A stretch of 64,000 nt of DNA from NCBI GenBank assembly GCA_020284085.1, contig JACEVL010000157.1:1125001-1189000 (forward strand), written 5' to 3'. The translations under genes and the position numbers were made by a program. This document shows, piece after piece, positions 34,484 to 45,027 of the stretch. Source of the DNA: Aporrectodea caliginosa (taxonomy: Eukaryota > Annelida > Clitellata > Crassiclitellata > Lumbricidae). Every line of letters begins with the position of its first letter. The first letter of the stretch is position 1. Under the pieces are notes generated by a model. The model saw only the letters and a program-made list of their open reading frames with translations. It searched no databases and was not told where the DNA came from.

Positions 34484-35060
34484 TTGTTGATCACAACAGG
34501 TTGTCTAAGTCGTTTGGGATTTATGACTCCGCTCTTCTTTGATTCCATTATTTTATTCCTAACGGATCGCGCTGTTTCTGTAGCTTTCGGTCCTACCCGC
34601 TCTCCCTGAATCCACTTATCTTATGGCTTACCTCAAGGCTCTGTCCTTGTTCCTCTTCTGTTCATCTTGCATATCTCGAATCTAGCTGGGGTTCTTGGTC
34701 CACTCGGTGTCTTTTTCCACCAATATGCTAATGACACGTGATCTTTAATTCATTCTCGATCCTGTCCTCTTTCTGTCACTACCTCAAGGCCTATTGTACT
34801 TTTGTTTATGCTTTCCATAGGCTAGCCTTTGCTCCCTTCGGCCTTCGACCTGTGGCCACTTGATTGTCCCTGGAATGGCCCAATCTATAGGAATGTCGCT
34901 TTTGTTGGCCCTCCAGTTGGAACCTACTGCCTCATTCTCTTAGGACTGGCTTCTTTTCTCTTTCTTCAGACCAGTTCCTCAATCGCACGAAACCTCTCTT
35001 TTTGTCTGTAAATATACTTCCTGGGTCGGGAGCGCCTCTGATTTTAAGTGGCGCTTAAGT
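34444..35060 (+). pseudogene. Decayed LINE reverse transcriptase, plus strand
   Basis: Starts within the palindrome: LCDISTAFEIVDHNRLS and KSFGIYDSALL correspond to the DLS.AFDTVDH and FGI block of the RT palm. A PLIYGLPQGSVL-like run follows at about 34615, then a FADDT box equivalent altered to YANDT at about 34725. The 3' end is gagcgcctctgattttaagt with a ggcgctt motif at about 35028-35055. The catalytic motif is mutated and there are many frameshifts. Confidence 0.6.
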
Positions 35061-35650
35061 AGAAATATTATGAGCGGTAGACGACATTGATATGATCAGA
35101 CAGAGAGATAACAGGATCAAGAATGTATCAAAGATCACGAAAAGAGGAACAAAAGTCCACATTGGGAAACCTAAGGCGTAGGGACTCGGCGTCAATCCTG
35201 GAAATTTGGGCATGACTACCGAGCCAAATGTATACTGGGTCTTGTATTGGTTTAGGCAAAGACGATTAGCGGACAACCATCAATCAAGAACCGCTGAAGC
35301 CTCTAGAATACGTTCAACCAAAGCAGCGGCTGTGGTGGCAGGGCAATGAAGGCAAGGAATGAATGGAACCAAAGAAGGCAGACTAGCAGAGTCAAAAATC
35401 CCGAACAACCTAGACAGCAGGTTTAAGAGGATGGTGCGATCAACAGTGTCAAAAGCGGAACTGATGTCATAGAGGGAGAGTAAAATGATAAGTGGCTATG
35501 GTTCACATCATGAAATATTATATCTGCTAGAAGACTCGCCATAAGAGATTCCGTCGAGTGGAATTTCCTAAATCCAGGCTGAAGAGAAGGCATTAGTGAG
35601 TTATGATCAAGGTGGTGGACCAGTTGAACAGAGATACATTTCTCAGATGG
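35050..35650 (-). pseudogene. Decayed LINE reverse transcriptase, minus strand, abutting the plus-strand copy
   Basis: The minus strand reads LQPGFRKFHSTESLMASLL (about 35590-35530), then SLYDISSAFDTVDRTILLNL (about 35480-35420) and LFGIFDSASL. Then comes LSANRLCLN with KTQYTFGS-like sequence (about 35275-35210), and in another frame FPNVDFCSSFRDL. It is the same RT domain as the plus-strand copy, in the opposite orientation. It stops abruptly at about 35055 where the plus-strand copy ends. The region that should hold FADD is deleted. Confidence 0.6.
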
Positions 35651-36399
35651 GGGTAGAACAGTCTGCCGTAGTGTCTGTCTGTGTCAGAACATCGAAAACT
35701 ATGTTTTAGAACGATTAGGCATTGTAACTTTTATGCTTCGACATTTCGAAATTATTCACGATCAAAATGGCATGTTCCTGGCGCTCAATTCATCGGACAA
35801 AGCTGAAATGCAATAGAATCAATGAAAGATTGCAAACAAAACTATACTAAAACTGTAAAAAAAATTAAACAAATGTGTACTGTTAAACAATCTCGCACCA
35901 CAATGTACCGTTAGAAAGGCGGTTCAGAACTGAATCGAATGACATTCTATGGGTCGAAATATCTCGAAGGATAAAGAACGTTATTAGTGTTTAACCGTAT
36001 TCAGACTTAGCGACATGTCGCGAACCAGAGGAAATGGTAAAATGCTAATAATTTCTACAAATATGGGCATATTCTAAAAATTAATGCATCATTTTATTCA
36101 GTTTTAAGAGGTCTTTCCAACGGTATATTGAATGGCAGTTAATTAGTTTTCAATTAGAATATTGTAAAAGAAACCCTGCAATTTTCTCAAAAAAACGCTT
36201 TTTTCGTAACTTTGGCCCTCTGGGACAGCGGAAGACATTAAAATTTTTAAAAACATTTTTGACATTTTTTGACCCCATGCCATTAGGCAACTTTTGGTTG
36301 CTAGTACTTTTCGGATTTCTCATTTTCGCTTTTTTCACACCACCTATTGTACAATGCAATACGATACAGCTGTATTTTATATTGCCTTCCGTCCAAAGT
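35651..36399. other. Unassigned stretch
   Basis: No recognised gene or element. Confidence 0.35.
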
Positions 36400-36540
36400 T
36401 CAGAAGTGCACACGACTATAATGACGGAACATCAATGGCGCGGAGCAACTGTGAGTGAAGAACTTGCTCAAGGTTCCTCGGGCGAGGTTCGAACCCGCGG
36501 TCTCCAGTCCCTGGCCACCGTGCCACACACTATATGATAG
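36400..36540 (-). mobile_element. tRNA-derived SINE head, minus strand
   Basis: On the minus strand from about 36540: tgtggcacggtggccaggga (box A-like), then gcgggttcgaacctcgccc with a clean box B ggttcgaacc. No full tRNA fold or CCA-side stem is visible. The body runs on towards 36400. Confidence 0.55.
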
Positions 36541-37040
36541 CTGCAGGCTTAAAGGATGACGTAATTTCAGCGAATATTTGCTAGGTATCAATTTTTTTAG
36601 TTCTTCAAGGTGAGTGCAATAATGTCACCGACTGCTTGATTACCTTCTTATGAATAGATGAAATCTTAACCTAAAGAGCTCTGAGTCGGTCTGCAAGTTA
36701 CGATATACGTTTTTGATTTAATGTATAGATCAACTGGTTTAAAATTCGTTTGATGTCTCCTTCGATTTGCCTTTCTTTTCAGATGAGATGAGAACTTATA
36801 ACGACATTTCGCTGATTACATTTTTGTCTCCTAACTTCATCCGTCCATTTCCTTTCGACTGCTTCCAAGCATCATTTTTGCCTGCCAGACGTGAAGCCAC
36901 AGCGTAAGCACAGGCCTAACTGATGCCTTAGGATACAAAGCATGGCTACTCAAAGTCAGTGGCCATGCGTCTGTCTCTCTCGAAACATGCCCCCGGGTTT
37001 TGCTCGCTCCATGCATCTAGCAGCCGTATTAGAACATCTT
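36541..37040. other. Unassigned stretch
   Basis: No recognised gene or element. Confidence 0.35.
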
Positions 37041-37047
37041 TCAGCTT

Positions 37048-37282
37048 CTATTGCGCCATTACAATAATGCACAGGGCTTCAGTTGGTGGTGCTGGAGGGT
37101 CTAACCATGATCTCAGTGATTCAAAGCAGCAGCGGAAAATCTGTCTCCGTAGTTTTCGCATCTCAGGGTCGAGCCAAAAGTGGGCGCACAAGGATGCGTG
37201 TTTTGAAGACAACTTATCTTGGAAATTTATCATGCTATCTGAACTTAGAGCTTTTGAGACTTGGATTCTAACAATTGCATCA
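37048..37282 (-). other. Candidate coding segment, unrecognised
   Basis: The minus-strand frame encodes about 78 residues of mixed, non-repetitive composition (including FQDKLSSKHASLCAHFWLDP, RKLRRQIFRCCFESLRSWL and DPPAPPTEALCI). After one TAG at about 37048 the same frame continues plausibly (KLKDVLIRLLDAWSEQ...) to about 36950. It could be an old exon or transposon remnant. The plus-strand frame over the same DNA is also open, which lowers confidence. No function is claimed. Confidence 0.2.
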
Positions 37283-37599
37283 GTATGTATGTACGTATGT
37301 ATGCAAGTATGAATATATGCATATATGCAAATGTGTGTGTGTATATTTATGTATATATGCATGTATGTATCAGTATGTATGTACATATATAGACACTTAA
37401 TGTAGCGTCTTACAAGCACAACACACAGGCTGCTCCCGTTAGTCGGAGTGGGGTCAGAGTTCGTATTCGTCTTTCATTAAAAAAAACAACAAATAAAATA
37501 TCTTCTAAACTCTAAACTGTGATAATAATGATATACATATGAATTTAGCTGTGAACGAAAAGCAGTTTGTCTTAATTTACGTCCATGCTACAGCGGCAT

Positions 37600-37668
37600 T
37601 AGGAGGGGTTTGCAGTAGGTGGGGGTTGGCATGGGGGGGTTGGCATGGGGGTGGGGATTGGCATACCC
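37600..37668. repeat. G-rich ggttggcatggggg tandem patch
   Basis: Four near-copies of g(g)ttggcatgggg with runs of four to seven G on the plus strand. Potential G-quadruplex site. Confidence 0.7.
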
Positions 37669-38010
37669 TGAATTAGGACAAGGACGACACCATCGGAATT
37701 GTTGATAATAATGTTGAGAAATAGACGCCCGTCCACTGGCGACGTTTTCCCGCAGAGACCCCTTTCCTCCCATCCGCTGACAGGAAATTGTGATGGATGT
37801 TCCAAGCGCTGTTGACGGAGGATCGCAGAGTTCAAGCAGAGACGAGAAGAACTGGTTCTTCCATTTATCTATTGCTTCTACTAAACTGTGCGAGTTATTC
37901 TGTTTTTGCTATTAAATTTCTGCCTCGTTTTGCCCTTGAAGCACTGTCATCAGCAGCAACATTAGTTGATTAAAAAAACAAGCATTTTAGCAAGCATTCC
38001 AGAACGAGTA

Positions 38011-38012
38011 CG

Positions 38013-38055
<43 letters not shown>

Positions 38056-38164
38056 AGTGGTTAAGGTGGTGTGTTAATGATGATGATGACGATGATGATG
38101 ATGATGATTTTGATACTTATGAAAAGTTATGATAATTATGATGATGATGAAGATGATGATGATA

Positions 38165-38223
<59 letters not shown>

Positions 38224-38258
38224 AGTGGTGGTGGCGGTTGTGGTGCTAATGATGATGT

Positions 38259-38321
<63 letters not shown>

Positions 38322-38325
38322 CGAA
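38011..38325. repeat. (GAT)n/(GATGAC)n microsatellite blocks
   Basis: Two main arrays (38011-38054 and 38074-38325), interrupted by gtggtggcggttgtggtg at about 38224. Poly-Asp and poly-Ser frames are artefacts. Confidence 0.95.
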
Positions 38326-39625
38326 GGATGAGAAAAAAGATGTACATACATGTTGAGGGAGTGGGTTAAGTCGAAAGGTTAAATAACTATAGTTGCGCGG
38401 ATGCAGGTGAGTATACGTATCTAGGTGATAAGTCGGTTTGAGTTAATTATTGGTGCTCGGTTGAATTTATAAATTTGAGTGAGTAAAGTAGATTGCGAGA
38501 TTGAAAAGACGGGGAGAGCATAGCGTGAATGGAGAAACTGGTTGGATTAACTTGGATTGGATGACCTGGTGTAAGATGAATAGGCCTACAACACCGAGAG
38601 AGAGATTGGGAGATGTTACTGTTACTGAGCAAATTGATTGGAGTCGGATATGAATTCAAACAGTGAAGTCATTAGCGATTCTAGTTGAAATCAGCAAATT
38701 ATTCTGATGGCATGGCTTGGTTATATATGCCTTTAAAAGTACTATATGTCTGTGAGACGTCGCTGTGTCTGTGTCTATCTTTCCGTTTATATATATATAT
38801 ATGTGTGTGTGTTTGTGTGTGTGTATGTGCCTGTGTGTCTGTCCATCTATCTGTCTGCACGAATGTATGTCTGCATGAAGGTGTGTCTCCGTGACTTTGT
38901 GTCTGCACACGTATACTGTTCAGTGCTGTCCATGAGTTATATTCATGTATTGATAAGATCAATTCCCATGACAAATCAACTACATGTCCTTGACGTTCAG
39001 GTAGGCTTCCATGAAGGAACGAATCAAGAAAGGAAGGAAGACAGACAGGAACTGGAAACTTTTTGCGTCTATTCTCCATCTATAGCTTATTAAGGTGGAT
39101 AAATGACCGCCTTCCATAGAATTCTTTTGTGTGCGACGATTGGAGCTGAAAAGCAACGCTTACAGCACGAATCTTCGGGAGCACGAGCGTGCCCAAGAGG
39201 CGCCGTGGGCAATAAGGAGAGGAGCACGACATAGACTGATTAGTTTAAAACACGGCTCATATCAACGCAAACACACAGTTAGACAGACAGGCAGACATAC
39301 ACACAGACTGGCACATTGCTTCCAGGTTAATCCAGGTGAAGATACATGACGAGGTTCTTAGACTAAATCATCTTTAACTGCAGATAACGTCTCGCATTTT
39401 ATGAGTCACCCGAGGAGATAGATGCAGCGCTAAGGGAAATCACATATCTGCACACCTGACAAGCAGCTGCATTCGTGGTGACATTGACAAATGACAAAGA
39501 GAAAACATGATGGAACAAGCACGACTATAGACGACAAAAGGATATTTGTCTGTGTTGAATCGCTTTGTTAGAAACTGTGATACATTACACAATTACATAT
39601 ATCATTGGCATATATGCATATTGTA
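38326..39625. other. Unassigned stretch with a short GT-rich block
   Basis: tgtg-rich interrupted repeat at 38795-38835; otherwise nothing recognised. Confidence 0.35.
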
Positions 39626-39629
39626 AGTC

Positions 39630-39850
39630 TTATTGTATTATATCGCATTGTATTTGATCATTTATGCAGCGTTTCTCATAGCATAAGCCTTTAAAGAAGC
39701 GCTCCCAGTGCGAGGTACTCAGAGAGAAAAGGAAGTTTTGAAGGTCAGAGAAATAGGTAGAGATGCCACCGGAAAGGATGGGAGAGCGTAGAGAAGGAGG
39801 AAGTCTATATTCCATAATAATTGCATGTACATTTTTGATGCGCATAATTA
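39630..39850 (-). mobile_element. L2-like LINE 3' fragment, minus strand
   Basis: An inverted relative of the 9650-9962 fragment: the same LPPSLRSPILSGGISTYFSD-type frame and the ggcttatgctatgagaaacg end, followed on the minus strand by an AATACAAT-type tail. It is non-functional. Confidence 0.65.
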
Positions 39851-39978
39851 AACCTAAGTGTCACTGGTCACTGTAGAATCGCCGATAAAAAGTTGGTAGT
39901 GTCGTGGGTAGGATAGAAGCAGAGTATCCCGATGCAGATAAATATCATGTCATCACGGCTGCCGCTGTGCTATAATTC

Positions 39979-41018
39979 GGCGACCCGTCAAAATAGCCCC
40001 GTCAAAACAGCCCCATTACCATAAAGCCCCGTCAAAATCGCCAATCGACAAAATAGTCCCGTCAAAATCGGCCCGTTAAAACAGCCCCGTCAAAATATCT
40101 GGTGAATGGTTATATTCGGTGACCATTTCTTCGTTACCACTGAATTCCTTCAGGCGCCCTCGACAGTTTGTTTCAACGCACCGCCACGATCATTGTACTC
40201 CCATCAGCATTGAGTCTAGCCTGACGATAACGGAATCCGTCCTTTAAGAGCATCGCCTTTCCTTTCTGTGTCACTGTCTTCTCCATGTTCGATGGACCGT
40301 TATGTTTTAAATAGATGAAATAGACCACGTTCGATAACGATAACTATAACTGTCCTGTCCTCGGCTGCTGACTATAGGGTTCCCCTTTATATATACATCT
40401 GTCGTCGCCCTTTCTATACCCTATAGCGGCGTGGCTCTCTCAAAGTGGCACATGTCAAAGTGGCCAATCTCAGTGCTTGGTTCCGTTCTTTGAGTCGCTA
40501 TTTACTCACTTTTTTCTTTCGGCTAAGCGTTTGCAATTATTTCTTGGAAGTAGGTCTTCCCTATTTACCTTACTCTTATCTTCATTCAGATACCCCGTCG
40601 AAGTACTCGTTTTGATCTTACCAATTGGTGAACCGATTTCCAATTAACAAAATAATTAATTCGTCTTTAGTCACGACCTCGCAATCGATTGGAAAATACC
40701 GCTTGGAAGTAGGTCTTCCCTATTATACTTACCCTTATCTTCAGTCTGTGTCTCTTTGAAGTATCGGTTATATTTTTGTTGAAATGGACACATTACTTGT
40801 AACATTCAACTTGTTAGCCGTTGTGGATCTGCTTTGTCGTTGGCGTTTTTATGGGGCTATTTGACGGGGCTGTTTTGACGGGACGATTTTGTCAGTTGGC
40901 GATTTTGACGGGGCGATTTTGTCGTTGTCGATTTTGACGAGGCTATTTTGGTCATGGGCGATTTTGACGGGGCTGCTTTGACGGGGCTATTTTGACCGGG
41001 CTATTTTGACGGGGTGCC
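39979..41018. mobile_element. Mutator-like foldback element, 1040 bp, 9-bp TSD
   Basis: Both ends carry long arms of sub-repeats. The left arm (39979 to about 40100) repeats cccgtcaaaatagccccgtc-type units; the right arm (about 40848-41018) is the inverse, gacggggctattttgacggg. The 9-bp word ctataattc flanks exactly at 39970-39978 and 41019-41027. A 9-bp duplication fits Mutator-type elements. The interior has a partial direct repeat (ggaagtaggtcttccctatt at about 40545 and 40706). There is no ORF, so mobilisation would need a transposase from elsewhere. Confidence 0.8.
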
Positions 41019-41299
41019 CTATAATTCATGAGGATAAGCTGCCTTGTCATAGCCCTACGCATAGTTGCTTCGTTTTTTATTTAACTATATTTATTTATTG
41101 TCTGTTATTATTTGTTTTATTTTATTTTTTCTGATATTCCTATCCCTTATGTTGTCTCCGTACTTTCAAGGATTCAGCTAATTTACGTCACTATTTAATG
41201 TCATCAGTTGAGAAATAAATTGTACAGTACAGGAAATAAAATTTATAAAAGTTATTTGAATTTCTAAGTTATCCGAAATGCTGTATTTGTACACAGTAA

Positions 41300-42881
41300 T
41301 CTCCGATTAACTGATAAACCGATTGATATTAGGCCTACTCTTATCTTTTCCTCGCCTAACAAAACCGGTCTCCTTGACACCATTCCTACTTGGTTTCTTA
41401 AAGAGTGCTTTGATGTCCTTGGTCCCACCATTACATCAATTATCAATTTCTCATTGCATGAGGGATCTTTCCCATCTACTTTTGCTCATGCCATAGTTCA
41501 TCCGCTGCTTAAGAAACCTTCTCTTGATCCTGATGATCTGTCAAATTATAGGCCTATCTCAACCTTGAATTTTATATCTAAAATCCTTGAACGGATAGTC
41601 ATGAATCGCATGCAGACTCACTTGTCATCAAACTCACTAATCTCCCCTTTTCAATCTGCGTATCGTAGATTTCACTCAACTGAATCTGCACTTCTTACTG
41701 TTCATAATGACATAATTTGCTCAATGGACGGGGGTAAGGTGACAGCACTTGTTCTGCTTGACTTGTCTGCTGCTTTTTATACTGTGGATCATTCTATTCT
41801 TCTTCATCGTCTTGAGAATTGGTTTGGATCTCTGGCCCTGTACTAAATTGGTTTAGTACTTATCTTAGTCCACGCACTCAATCCGTGTATTTAAATGGTA
41901 ATTATTCATCTGATGCTTTGTTGACATGCGGTGTACCACAGGGATCAGTGCTTGGCCCTCTTTTGTTTACACTATACACGACACCATTAGGAGCATTGCT
42001 TGATAATCATTCGCTGAGATATCATTTCTATGCTGATGATACTCAAATTTACATTTCATTTGATAGTCTGTCATGTGACTCATCTATAGCCTACAGATGT
42101 TGTCTGCTGTCTTTGATGAAGTACAGTCCTGGATGGCATCCAATAAACTCCTCCTTAACCCACCAAAGACTGAATTTCTGTTACTTGGCACTCTACAGCA
42201 ACTTAAGAAATTTGATGGGCTTCAGTCATTGAAACTGGGTGACTCAGTTATTGAGCTGGCCGACGCTGCACGCAACTTAGGCGTTGTTTTTAATTCTACC
42301 ATGTCTCTCACTGGCCATGTAAACAGTATTTGTAAGTCATCCTATATGTTCATTCGTGAAATACGCAGAATTAGGCGTTATGTGCCCATGTCTGCAAGAA
42401 TATCTTTGGCAATTGCATTGGTTTCCAGTCGCCTAGACTATTGTAACTCGCTTCTTACTGGTATCAATAAATCAAACATACTGAAGCTGCAGAGGGTTCA
42501 GAACTATTTGGCTAGAGCCATAACTAATACATCCAAATATGAACATATAACCCCTGTGCTTAAATCTTTGCATTGGCTTCCTGTTCAGCAAAGAATTCGT
42601 TTCAAACTGGGGCTCATAGTTTATAAAACTTTGAACTCTGGCCAACCACAATATTTAAAATATGTTCTTATTCCTCTGACTTATCATTATTCAATGAGGT
42701 CATCTGATTGTCTTTGTCTGGTCATACCTAAATCAAGAACTGTTCTCGGTGAACGAGCTTTTCAGTATCTGGACCTACTTTTTGGAACTCTCTTCCTGTG
42801 TCTGTACGCTGTGCTCAGTCGCTTGTGTCATTTCGTTCTCGGCTGAAAACTTACCTCTTTCAAATTGCTTATCCACCTTAG
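41300..42881 (+). pseudogene. CR1/L2-like LINE ORF2: reverse transcriptase, nearly full domain, frameshifted
   Basis: The best preserved RT in the window; it would copy element RNA at the target nick. Open sequence runs from about 41320 (RPTLIFSSPNKTGLLDTIP). It continues through [35 protein letters not shown] and LLDLSAAFYTVDHSI, then after a frameshift near 41830 GVPQGSVLGPLLFTLYTTPL and the intact catalytic FYADDTQIY (about 42029). A second frameshift near 42100 leads to VQSWMASNKLLLNPPKTEF, SRLDYCNSLLTGI and LKSLHWLPVQQRIRFK. A third near 42770 gives SGPTFWNSLPVSVR and RSRLKTYLF, ending at TAG 42881. No endonuclease or ORF1 is present, so the copy is 5'-truncated. The 3' UTR runs to about 43010, ending in accggcgcaatagagttgct. 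A relative lies at 3.6-3.8 kb. Confidence 0.9.
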
Positions 42882-43010
42882 GCTGCCTCTCTGTCTCTTA
42901 CGGACTGATCTTCTGGATGTTGACCTGATTACGGCTTGGTTTTGGTGTGCCATCGGTTGATGCCTTGTGCATTAGACACCGGCGCAATAGAGTTGCTAAT
43001 TACATTTACT
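42882..43010 (+). mobile_element. 3' UTR of the CR1/L2-like LINE
   Basis: Contains ggatgttgacctgattacgg, matching the 3780-3810 fragment, and ends with caccggcgcaatagag then ttgctaattaca. It marks the family's 3' terminus. Confidence 0.7.
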
Positions 43011-43289
43011 CCACATCATGTTCTTATAAATTATCTGTAGAGATTGCAGGTACAATTTGTAATTAAGTACACGCTATACCTACAAAATTTAGTTTTTTAA
43101 ATTGTTTATGTCAGCATATACTTATGTGGACTTTATGTATTTAGCCTATATTTTAAGTTTGAAAAGATTTCAATATTTGTAACTTCTCAATTTCTTAGTA
43201 AACCAAACTTATAAAAAGAAAATAATTGTTGTAGATTAATGTTACTTGGTGTTTACTAATAAAGTTGTGTTATTTGTTTATTAAAATTA

Positions 43290-43440
43290 TTTTTGTCATT
43301 AAGTTCTAAAGGTAGGACTTGTTATAATGTCATTCAGGTCTAAAATTAAAACTTGTTATTGTTATTAAGTTCTTAAGATCAGACTTGTTAATGTCGTTTA
43401 GGTCTCAACTTAAGTCTTGTTAACGTCGTTCACTTCTCAA
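43290..43440. repeat. Degenerate tandem repeat (about 50-bp unit)
   Basis: Words such as aagttctaaaggtaggactt, aggtctaaaattaaaacttg and gacttgtta(at)gtc(g/a)tt recur three to four times. Confidence 0.6.
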
Positions 43441-43754
43441 ATTAATTACATGTGAATTTACAATGAACGGACGATCGGCGAGATTGAACGATCGGCGAGA
43501 TGGAAGAAAATCCATCGAGGATACGCTACGCGGACTTGGAAACATTTTTAAATGTTGTGCCCAATATGGTCCCTACAGCTATGAGACACATCTGATGCAC
43601 TCTTCAGCTAATTGTCGTTTTGCCGTTGCTTGTAAAAATTTTGAACAATTTTGGGCGAACTGGTAAAATAAACTTTTCCAGTGGAGTCCAAAAAATTCTT
43701 ATAGATTTTATTGGATATTGCAAGTTTATCCATCTTACATGTATGGCTGAGGTT

Positions 43755-43925
43755 GGATTGATTATATCCTAGCCTGGGGGATTATGTCATAGCCTGGGGG
43801 ATTATGTCATAGCCTGGGGCCCTGGGGGATAATGTCATAGCCTGGGGGATTATGTCATAGCCTGGGGATTACGTCTGGGGGAATTATTTCTGGGGCATTA
43901 TGTCTAGAGGGAATTATGTCCGTCT
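43755..43925. repeat. 20-21 bp minisatellite, atagcctgggggattatgtc
   Basis: About seven copies with increasing decay at the right side (ctgggggaattatttctggg and similar). No element boundaries seen. Confidence 0.85.
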
Positions 43926-44261
43926 ACCTTTGTAACTACTAGACTATAGGCACGGAAGGTTCTTATAAGAATACATTTTATATAATACATTTTACAAAAT
44001 ACTCCTTTGTCTGGTTTACTAGCAAACTATTTACGTACATTTTCTTCAAATGAGAGCTTCCTTGCAATTTCATTTTCTATATACAATATGCATAAAGAAT
44101 GTAAGCGCTCTTCAGTCATGGTAGCCTGAGATTTGTTCTTTGTAAAGAATAGCTTTTGAAAATTCCTCTCTGCCTCACAGCTCGTGATGGACATTTTCTA
44201 ATAGGCCCTACAGCATAAGCGCAATAGTAAAATTGGGGAACAATTCAAGTTTGTGTTGCTC

Positions 44262-44311
44262 ACAAATAAGTTGAAGAACTTCTGCACATTGAATTTTAGA
44301 GGTCATGTTTT
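44262..44311. repeat. 50-bp target-site duplication, left copy
   Basis: Exact match to 44432-44481 (begins acaaataagttgaagaactt). It is derived from the hAT transposase relic. Confidence 0.95.
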
Positions 44312-44431
44312 GTGTGACCGGCGAGATGAGTCCTATGTGACTTCACCGGTAGCCCACCACTCGGTTTGTAAAATTTGTGTATTGTCATTTTGCTTTATTT
44401 TGTGGTGAATAAACTACTTACTTACTTACTT
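44312..44431 (+). mobile_element. Short retroposon (SINE-like), 120 bp, (ACTT)n tail
   Basis: The insert begins gtgtgaccggcgagatgagt and ends gaataaactacttacttact, i.e. an aataaa followed by an (ACTT)n tail. It is exactly bracketed by a 50-bp perfect direct repeat. Tail plus target-site duplication shows target-primed reverse transcription. No A/B boxes are convincing. Confidence 0.9.
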
Positions 44432-44481
44432 ACAAATAAGTTGAAGAACTTCTGCACATTGAATTTTAGAGGTCATGTTTT
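44432..44481. repeat. 50-bp target-site duplication, right copy
   Basis: Identical to 44262-44311. Confidence 0.95.
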
Positions 44482-44681
44482 CTTATATGTCCTGTAATTT
44501 CCTAAGATGCCAATTAATAGTCTTTGAATTGACGGTACTCGCTTACAATATTTTTGCCGATTTCATCTTTCTAATAAGATATCATATGTTTAATACTCTC
44601 TTCGGGGACCAGAGGCCTTGGGGCGCTGAAGTTTCAGCTTCATTTAGTTTCATAGTAAATCCGCGCCTCTGGGAGGAAAGG

Positions 44682-45027
44682 AGGGAAACAGGAAGGGAAA
44701 GGGGCAGAGGAAAGGAAGGACGGAAGGATGGTGGGAGGAAGGGAGACAAGGGAATAGCACGACAGGTGGAGAATTCCTTCCACGTCGGTTGGTGTACGTG
44801 AAAAGAGAAGAGAATTCATTCATCTGTCGTCGTCTTGATCTGATCGGATGACAGGCAAATAGATTAATGAAACGTCAGCAAGAAAGACACTCAGCAGCTG
44901 CTGAAGCTCGATGCCAGGTCGGATGACAACAACAACAACGACGACGATGAGGAAGAAGGTTTTGACTACTATAGGATGCACTTTGCACATGCATGGTTAA
45001 GATAAACAACTCAATTGGTAATATATA
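44682..45027. other. Purine-rich and unassigned stretch
   Basis: Plus-strand ggaaaggaagg-type purine tract at 44680-44750; otherwise unassigned up to the mariner. Confidence 0.4.

Larger units (their letters stand above)
44027..44660 (-). pseudogene. Decayed hAT transposase (C-terminal dimerisation region)
   Basis: The minus strand reads, in order, NIVSEYRQFKDY (about 44555), KIQCAEVLQLICEQHKLELF with PNFTIAL (about 44300-44215), then SITSCEAERNFQKLFFTKNK, ATMTEERLHSLCILYIENEI and ARKLSFEENVRK, with a stop at 44029-44027. The P...T-S-C-E-AERNFSKL then STMTEERLN.L..LSIE sequence is the hallmark of the hAT C-terminal dimerisation domain. Stops and frameshifts break it. A 120-bp SINE-like insert with a 50-bp duplication interrupts it at 44312-44431. 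The DDE core is not recognisable upstream, so this is a fragment. Confidence 0.75.

Noticed and set aside
36470..36540. Possible functional tRNA gene on the minus strand
   Set aside because: Good B box only; arms do not pair as a cloverleaf, so a SINE head is more likely.
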